Below, in pieces: positions 21,807-25,303 of a stretch of 25,303 bases of DNA. The notes beneath the pieces were generated by a model that was not told the DNA's origin, ran no database searches, and worked only from the letters and a program-made list of their open reading frames with translations. The position numbers were made by a program, and so were the translations under genes. Each line of letters opens with the position of its first letter. Position 1 is the first letter of the stretch. Source of the DNA: DATARH01 sp038228485 (GTDB taxonomy: Bacteria > Pseudomonadota > Alphaproteobacteria > ATCC43930 > CGMCC-115725); contig JBBRPG010000038.1 in the NCBI GenBank assembly GCA_038228485.1, forward strand, positions 1 through 25,303. The letters run 5' to 3'.

Positions 21807-22505
21807 ATGATCGAACTTCGGCCTTATGACAGCCTCGGCGGCGGCGACCACGGCTGGCTCGACACCCGCCATCATTTCTCATTCGCCGATTACCGCGACC
21901 CCGCGCGGGTGCATTGGGGCAAGCTGCGCGTCTGGAACGACGACCTGATCGCCGCCGGCACCGGCTTCGACCCCCATCCGCACGCCGACATGGAGATCAT
22001 CACCTATGTCCGCGAGGGCGCGATCACGCACAAGGACAGCCTCGGCAACGAGGGTCGCACCGAGGCCGGCGACGTCCAGGTGATGAGCGCCGGCACCGGC
22101 ATCCGCCACGCCGAATACAACCGCGAGCCCGGCCCGACCCGGCTGTTCCAGATCTGGATCATCCCCGACGCCAAGGGCGGCGCGCCGTCCTGGGGCATGC
22201 GGCCGTTCCCGAAAGGCGACCGCGCCGGCCATTTCGTGACCTTGGCCAGCGGCATCGAGGGCGACGACGACGCGCTGCCGATCCGCACCTCGGCGCGGGT
22301 GCTCGGCGCGACCTTGAAGGCCGGACAGGCCACCGAATACCGGCTCGGCGCCGGCCGCCACGCCTATCTGGTGCCGGCCGCCGGCAAAATCACGGTCAAC
22401 GGCGTCGCCGCCAATACCGGCGATGGCGTGGCGATCGAAGACGAAAGCGTGCTGAAGATCACCGCAAGCGAAGACGCCGAGTTGGTGCTCGTCGACGCAG
22501 CGTAG
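21807..22505 (+). CDS. Pirin family protein, YhhW-like (quercetin 2,3-dioxygenase type)
   Basis: Bicupin metal protein of 232 residues from the ATG at 21807. The family start MIELRPYDSLGGGDHGWLDTRHHFSFADY is clear; a reading 42 residues longer upstream has no resemblance. Metal ligands H57 and H59 (FDPHPHADMEIITY), H101 and E103 (GIRHAEYN) fall at the same numbers as in E. coli YhhW, for which quercetinase activity has been shown. The second cupin (about 140-230, RHAYLVPAAGKITVNGVAANTGDGVAIEDES) lacks ligands, as usual. It probably is a stress-linked cytoplasmic protein; the natural substrate is unknown. The GGAA eight bases upstream serves as a weak ribosome binding site. Confidence 0.93.
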   Translation: MIELRPYDSLGGGDHGWLDTRHHFSFADYRDPARVHWGKLRVWNDDLIAAGTGFDPHPHADMEIITYVREGAITHKDSLGNEGRTEAGDVQVMSAGTGIRHAEYNREPGPTRLFQIWIIPDAKGGAPSWGMRPFPKGDRAGHFVTLASGIEGDDDALPIRTSARVLGATLKAGQATEYRLGAGRHAYLVPAAGKITVNGVAANTGDGVAIEDESVLKITASEDAELVLVDAA

Positions 22506-22513
22506 CCCCCACC

Positions 22514-22554
22514 GGCCCGCTGGCGCGGGCCACCTCCCCCGCTTGCGGGGGAGG
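22514..22554. repeat. Two tandem hairpins between convergent pirin and bdhA genes
   Basis: GGCCCGC/GCGGGCC (22514-22520 with 22525-22531, loop TGGC) and CCTCCCCCGC/GCGGGGGAGG (22533-22542 with 22545-22554, loop TT) follow the pirin stop. The second is a very stable 10-bp stem followed by TTATGATTT on the plus strand, so it may end pirin transcription. The CACCTCCCCC wording resembles the urtD-urtE repeat block and is common in alphaproteobacterial intergenic repeats. Confidence 0.6.
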
Positions 22555-22582
22555 TTATGATTTCGGCGAGCCCGCGCTTCAA

Positions 22583-22611
22583 CTACTGCGCCATTCGGAG
22601 CTACTGCGCCA
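22583..22611. repeat. 18-base period direct repeat over the bdhA stop codon
   Basis: CTACTGCGCCA is present at 22583-22593 and 22601-22611, exactly 18 bases (six codons) apart. On the minus strand the second unit contains the last codons (GCG CAG) and TAG stop of bdhA, and the first repeats ATGGCGCAGTAG in the same frame. A local duplication has left a second in-frame stop behind the first. Confidence 0.7.
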
Positions 22612-23383
22612 CCCAGCCGCCGTCGATCGAATAGGCCGCGCCGGTCATCGTCGACGCGGCCTCGCTGCACAGGAACACCGCGAGGCCGGCGATCTTCTCG
22701 GGCGTGGTGTATTGCAGCATCGGCTGCTTCTCGCGCAGCAGGTCGTCGTGGGCTTGGCTGACGGGGATGCCCTGGGCGGCGGCACGCGCCTCGATCTGCT
22801 TCTGCACCAGCGCGGTCAGCACCCAGCCGGGGCAGATCGCGTTGCAGGTGATCCCATCGTTGGCTGCCTCGATGGCGATGACCTTGGTCAGCCCGACGAG
22901 GCCGTGCTTGGCGGTGACGTAAGCGGCCTTCTCGCCGCTAGCGACGAGCCCGTGCGCCGAGGCGATGTTGATGATCCGGCCCCACCCCTTCGCGGTCATG
23001 TGCGGCAGCGCCGCCTTCGCCGCGTGAAACGCCGCCGACAAATTGATCGCGATCACCGCGTCCCAGCGTTTCTCGGGGAAGTCGACCACCTTGGCGACGT
23101 GCTGGATGCCGGCGTTGTTGATCAGGATGTCGGCCCCGCCCAGTTCCGCGACGCTCGCCGCGACCATCGCGCGGATCTCGGCCGGCTTCGCCATGTCGGC
23201 CGCCGAATAACCGACCTTCACCTTATGCGCGTCGGCGAGCTGGCGGCGCAGATCGGCGATCTCCGCCGCATCGCCGAACCCATTCAGCATCACATTGCAG
23301 CCTTGGGCCGCCAGCGCGGCGGCGATGCCGCGCCCGATCCCGCTGGTCGAGCCGGTGACGATCGCGGTCTTGCCCTGCAGCAT
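22601..23383 (-). CDS. bdhA: 3-hydroxybutyrate dehydrogenase (short-chain dehydrogenase)
   Basis: NAD-dependent enzyme that interconverts D-3-hydroxybutyrate and acetoacetate in PHB and ketone-body metabolism. From the ATG at 23383 (GGAG seven bases before) it is 260 residues, the normal length; the longer reading from 23668 adds 95 unrelated residues. The nucleotide motif GSTSGIG (11-17), NNAGIQHVA (89-97), the catalytic N114, S142, Y155 and K159 (NIASAHGLVAS; AAYVTAKHG) and GITCNAICPGWVLTALVQKQIE are all those of HBDH, including the Gln and His contacts IQH and AHG. It is convergent with pirin and divergent from the EamA gene. PHB genes are not seen nearby. Confidence 0.94.
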   Translation of the reverse strand: MLQGKTAIVTGSTSGIGRGIAAALAAQGCNVMLNGFGDAAEIADLRRQLADAHKVKVGYSAADMAKPAEIRAMVAASVAELGGADILINNAGIQHVAKVVDFPEKRWDAVIAINLSAAFHAAKAALPHMTAKGWGRIINIASAHGLVASGEKAAYVTAKHGLVGLTKVIAIEAANDGITCNAICPGWVLTALVQKQIEARAAAQGIPVSQAHDDLLREKQPMLQYTTPEKIAGLAVFLCSEAASTMTGAAYSIDGGWVAQ

Positions 23384-23498
23384 CGACGATCTCCTTGATG
23401 GGCGTGCCGGCGATGCCTCGCACGAACCCGGCCAATCGACAAGCGGGCGGAACGCCGCGATGATCGCGATCGCTGGTGCGCTTGACGGAGAAACGCGC

Positions 23499-23936
23499 GT
23501 GAAGTCGGCGATGCTCTCATGGCAATTCTGGGCGGTGCTCTCCGCGGTCTTCGCCGCGCTGACCGCGATCTTTGCCAAGGTCGGCGTGGAGAACGTCAAT
23601 TCCGACTTCGCGACCTTGATCCGCACGGTCGTCGTGATGGTCGCGTTGAGCGGAATCCTCGTCGCCACCGGCCAGTGGCAGCCGCCGGGCAGCGTTTCGC
23701 CGCGGACCTATCTGTTCCTATTGTTGTCGGGGCTTGGCACCGGCGCCTCGTGGCTTTGCTATTTCCGCGCCTTGCAGCTTGGCGACGCCGCCCGCGTCGC
23801 GCCCATCGACAAGCTCAGCGTGGTGATGGTCGCGGTCTTCGGCGTCGCCTTTCTAGGCGAGCGGCTGACGGCGGTGAATTGGCTCGGGGTCGCCGCAATC
23901 GGCGGCGGCGCGGTTCTGGTCGCCTATCGCGGATAG
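23499..23936 (+). CDS. EamA-family small membrane transporter (half-size DMT)
   Basis: A 145-residue inner-membrane protein of the drug/metabolite transporter type with a single EamA repeat of about five helices: WQFWAVLSAVFAALTAIFAKVG, TLIRTVVVMVALSGILVA, YLFLLLSGLGTGASWLCYF, RVAPIDKLSVVMVAVFGVAFLG and WLGVAAIGGGAVLVAY. The IDKLSVV and FLGERL pieces are typical. Half-size members of this group usually work as dimers. The likely start is the GTG at 23499 with GGAG eight bases before it, giving MKSAMLSWQFW; an ATG at 23511 (MLSWQFW) is an alternative. A longer reading from 23295 overlaps bdhA and is rejected. The substrate is unknown. It is convergent with the cyclase gene, four bases apart. 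Confidence 0.88.
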   Translation: MKSAMLSWQFWAVLSAVFAALTAIFAKVGVENVNSDFATLIRTVVVMVALSGILVATGQWQPPGSVSPRTYLFLLLSGLGTGASWLCYFRALQLGDAARVAPIDKLSVVMVAVFGVAFLGERLTAVNWLGVAAIGGGAVLVAYRG

Positions 23937-23940
23937 GAAT

Positions 23941-25302
23941 TCATTTAGCCGCCATGATGCGGCGCAATGCGACCGGCTCGGCAAAGCCCTTGACGAAAGC
24001 GACGCCGGCAACTGCGTCCAGCGCGTCGAGCCGCGCGGCGATGCCCGGCTCCGCCGCAAGCGCCTCGGACACGACGATGTCGCCGCCCTCGCTTTCGTTC
24101 TGCAGCCGGGCCGCGAGGTTGACCGTGCGCCCAAAATAGTCGAGCCGGTTGTTGAGGGTCACCGCGAGGCATGCGCCGCAATGCAGCCCGAGCTTGACCA
24201 CCAGCGCGACGGCGCCGCCGGCCGCGTCGGCGGCCTCGCGGTTGAACGCGGCGATGTCGTCGCGGATCGCCAGCGCCGCGTCGAGCGCGTCGGCGGGGTC
24301 GGCGAACGCCGCCATCACCGCGTCGCCGATGGTCTTGACCACGGCGCCGTCATGCTCGCGCACCGCCCGGGTCAACACCGCGTAATGCTCGCGCACAAAG
24401 CCGTAGGCGCGGGCGTCGCCGACCTGGTTGTAGAGGTCGCTCGACCCTTTGATGTCGGTGAAGAGAAAGGCGATGCGGGCGATCCCCACCTGGTCGCCCG
24501 GCCGCAGCGCGGCATCGGCGAAGAGGTCGCGAAACGCCTGCATCGTCGTCGCCTCGTGCGCGGTCAGCGCGTCCTGGGCCCAGCGCCGGTCCTCGACGAC
24601 CAGGGTGCGCGCCGCGGTGTCGTCGTTGCGGGCGATCAGTTGTCCCGGCTCGCCGGCCGCGGCGAGGATCGGGTTGCCGTCGGTCAGCGCGATCTGCGGG
24701 ATGCGCCCGCCGACGACGGTAAAATCGGCGGCGCCGCCCGGCTCGACCGTGCGCGCCCGGTAGTCGCCGTCGGGCAGGTCGACCGCGAGCGTCGTCGTCG
24801 CGCCGGGGTCGAGGCGCCGCTGCACCTTGACGTGGTCGCTCGACAGCGGGCTCGACAGGCAATAGCTGCCGATGCCCAGCTCGCGCACCGAGCTCGCCGG
24901 CTCGAACGTCACCTCGACGTTGCGGGTGAAGTCGCGGTCATAGTCGATGTTGCACGACGAGCAGTGCGCGCCCTGCGGCAGCCGGTCGAGGCTGGTCGCG
25001 GTCAGCTTGGCGCCGCGGCAGCGCGGGCAGACGAGGTCCCAGCGCATTTTCAGCAAGCCCTCGTGCACCGCGGCGAGGCAGGTCTCGATCACCGTGCGCG
25101 GCATCTCGCGCCAGCGCCGCGCCAACGCGCGCGGGCGGATGCGTTCGAGCTCGGTTTCGGGGGCGTCGAGCAGATGGTCGGCGAGCCGGTGGGCGAGGCG
25201 ATGGCCGCGTTCGGCGAGCGCCGTGGCCTGCGCCGCGACCCGGCTCCTGGCGACGGGCGCTGCCGCCGCTTGCGGGGTCGGCAGGTCTTGCGGCAGGCTC
25301 AT
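23941..25302 (-). CDS. DUF5939 zinc-ribbon class III nucleotidyl cyclase, 5' end uncertain
   Basis: Adenylate/guanylate cyclase-type protein. The visible 453 residues start at an ATG one base from the window edge; relatives with DUF5939 usually have a further N-terminal ligand-binding-like domain, so the gene probably continues upstream and this methionine may be internal. Residues about 48-240 form the DUF5939 part (RIRPRALARRW; CPRC at 92-95 and CSSC at 114-117 make a zinc ribbon). The class III catalytic domain spans about 275-440: metal ligands D283 (FTDIKGSS) and D327 (KTIGDAVMAAF), K323, and the transition-state pair N395 and R399 (GRTVNLAARL). The residue that often sets base choice, the Asp before VN, is Arg392-Thr here, so ATP or GTP preference is open. 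It likely signals through cAMP or cGMP; no receptor is nearby. Confidence 0.88.
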   Translation of the reverse strand: MSLPQDLPTPQAAAAPVARSRVAAQATALAERGHRLAHRLADHLLDAPETELERIRPRALARRWREMPRTVIETCLAAVHEGLLKMRWDLVCPRCRGAKLTATSLDRLPQGAHCSSCNIDYDRDFTRNVEVTFEPASSVRELGIGSYCLSSPLSSDHVKVQRRLDPGATTTLAVDLPDGDYRARTVEPGGAADFTVVGGRIPQIALTDGNPILAAAGEPGQLIARNDDTAARTLVVEDRRWAQDALTAHEATTMQAFRDLFADAALRPGDQVGIARIAFLFTDIKGSSDLYNQVGDARAYGFVREHYAVLTRAVREHDGAVVKTIGDAVMAAFADPADALDAALAIRDDIAAFNREAADAAGGAVALVVKLGLHCGACLAVTLNNRLDYFGRTVNLAARLQNESEGGDIVVSEALAAEPGIAARLDALDAVAGVAFVKGFAEPVALRRIMAAK

Positions 25303-25303
25303 C

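Noticed and set aside
23384..23668. N-terminal extension of the hydroxybutyrate dehydrogenase by 95 residues
   Set aside because: It would overlap the divergent EamA gene, has no family resemblance, and the ATG at 23383 has a good ribosome binding site.

Overview
The window reads as chromosomal DNA of a GC-rich alphaproteobacterium. The pointers are a divisome-independent elongation cluster in the order mreB-mreC-mreD-mrdA-rodA, a small gene pair (RHH_4 ribbon-helix-helix plus DUF4169) typical of that class, an alphaproteobacterial-type 3-hydroxybutyrate dehydrogenase, and a full urtABCDE transporter. I would not name a genus. No rRNA, tRNA, CRISPR array or transposase gene is visible.

Layout. 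1-5191 (minus): rod-shape operon mreB, mreC, mreD, mrdA (PBP2), rodA, with rodA running off the left edge. 5385-5815 (plus): RHH protein and DUF4169 protein, ending in a 4-base overlap with a convergent macro-domain gene (5812-6339, minus). 6489-8031: an ECF-type sigma factor and an orphan OmpR/PhoB response regulator, divergent, with a promoter region holding three helically phased TGTA boxes and an inverted repeat. 8179-14191 (minus): urtA-urtB-urtC-urtD-urtE, with palindromic intergenic repeats between urtA/urtB and urtD/urtE. 14430-18199: SnoaL-like protein, an AmiD/AmpD-type amidase coupled to a TerB-DnaJ protein, and a CtpA-like S41 protein. 18207-19323: a higB-higA toxin-antitoxin pair split by about 540 bp of AT-rich DNA that carries a three-helix membrane-protein gene in the opposite direction. 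19414-23936: ketopantoate reductase-family protein, MFS exporter, pirin, 3-hydroxybutyrate dehydrogenase and a short EamA transporter. 23941-25303: a zinc-ribbon class III nucleotidyl cyclase, probably cut by the right edge.

How the genes work together. The left block builds the lateral wall (MreBCD scaffold, PBP2 transpeptidase, RodA glycosyltransferase); the amidase and the CtpA-like protein are also envelope genes but are not linked to it. The Urt block is one complete ABC importer for urea or a short amide; no urease genes are in the window. The rest is a collection of single genes and pairs.

The most notable points are: (1) MreB lacks the phosphate-2 aspartate of the actin fold (Gly162) and has Val169 for the usual Glu; (2) the CtpA-like protein has lost Ser, Lys and Gln of its catalytic triad (Arg293, Glu318, Glu322) while staying intact and in frame; (3) the higBA locus is split by a foreign-looking membrane-protein gene, with the toxin tail replaced; (4) phased repeats lie upstream of the orphan response regulator; (5) four different families of intergenic palindromes occur within 25 kb.
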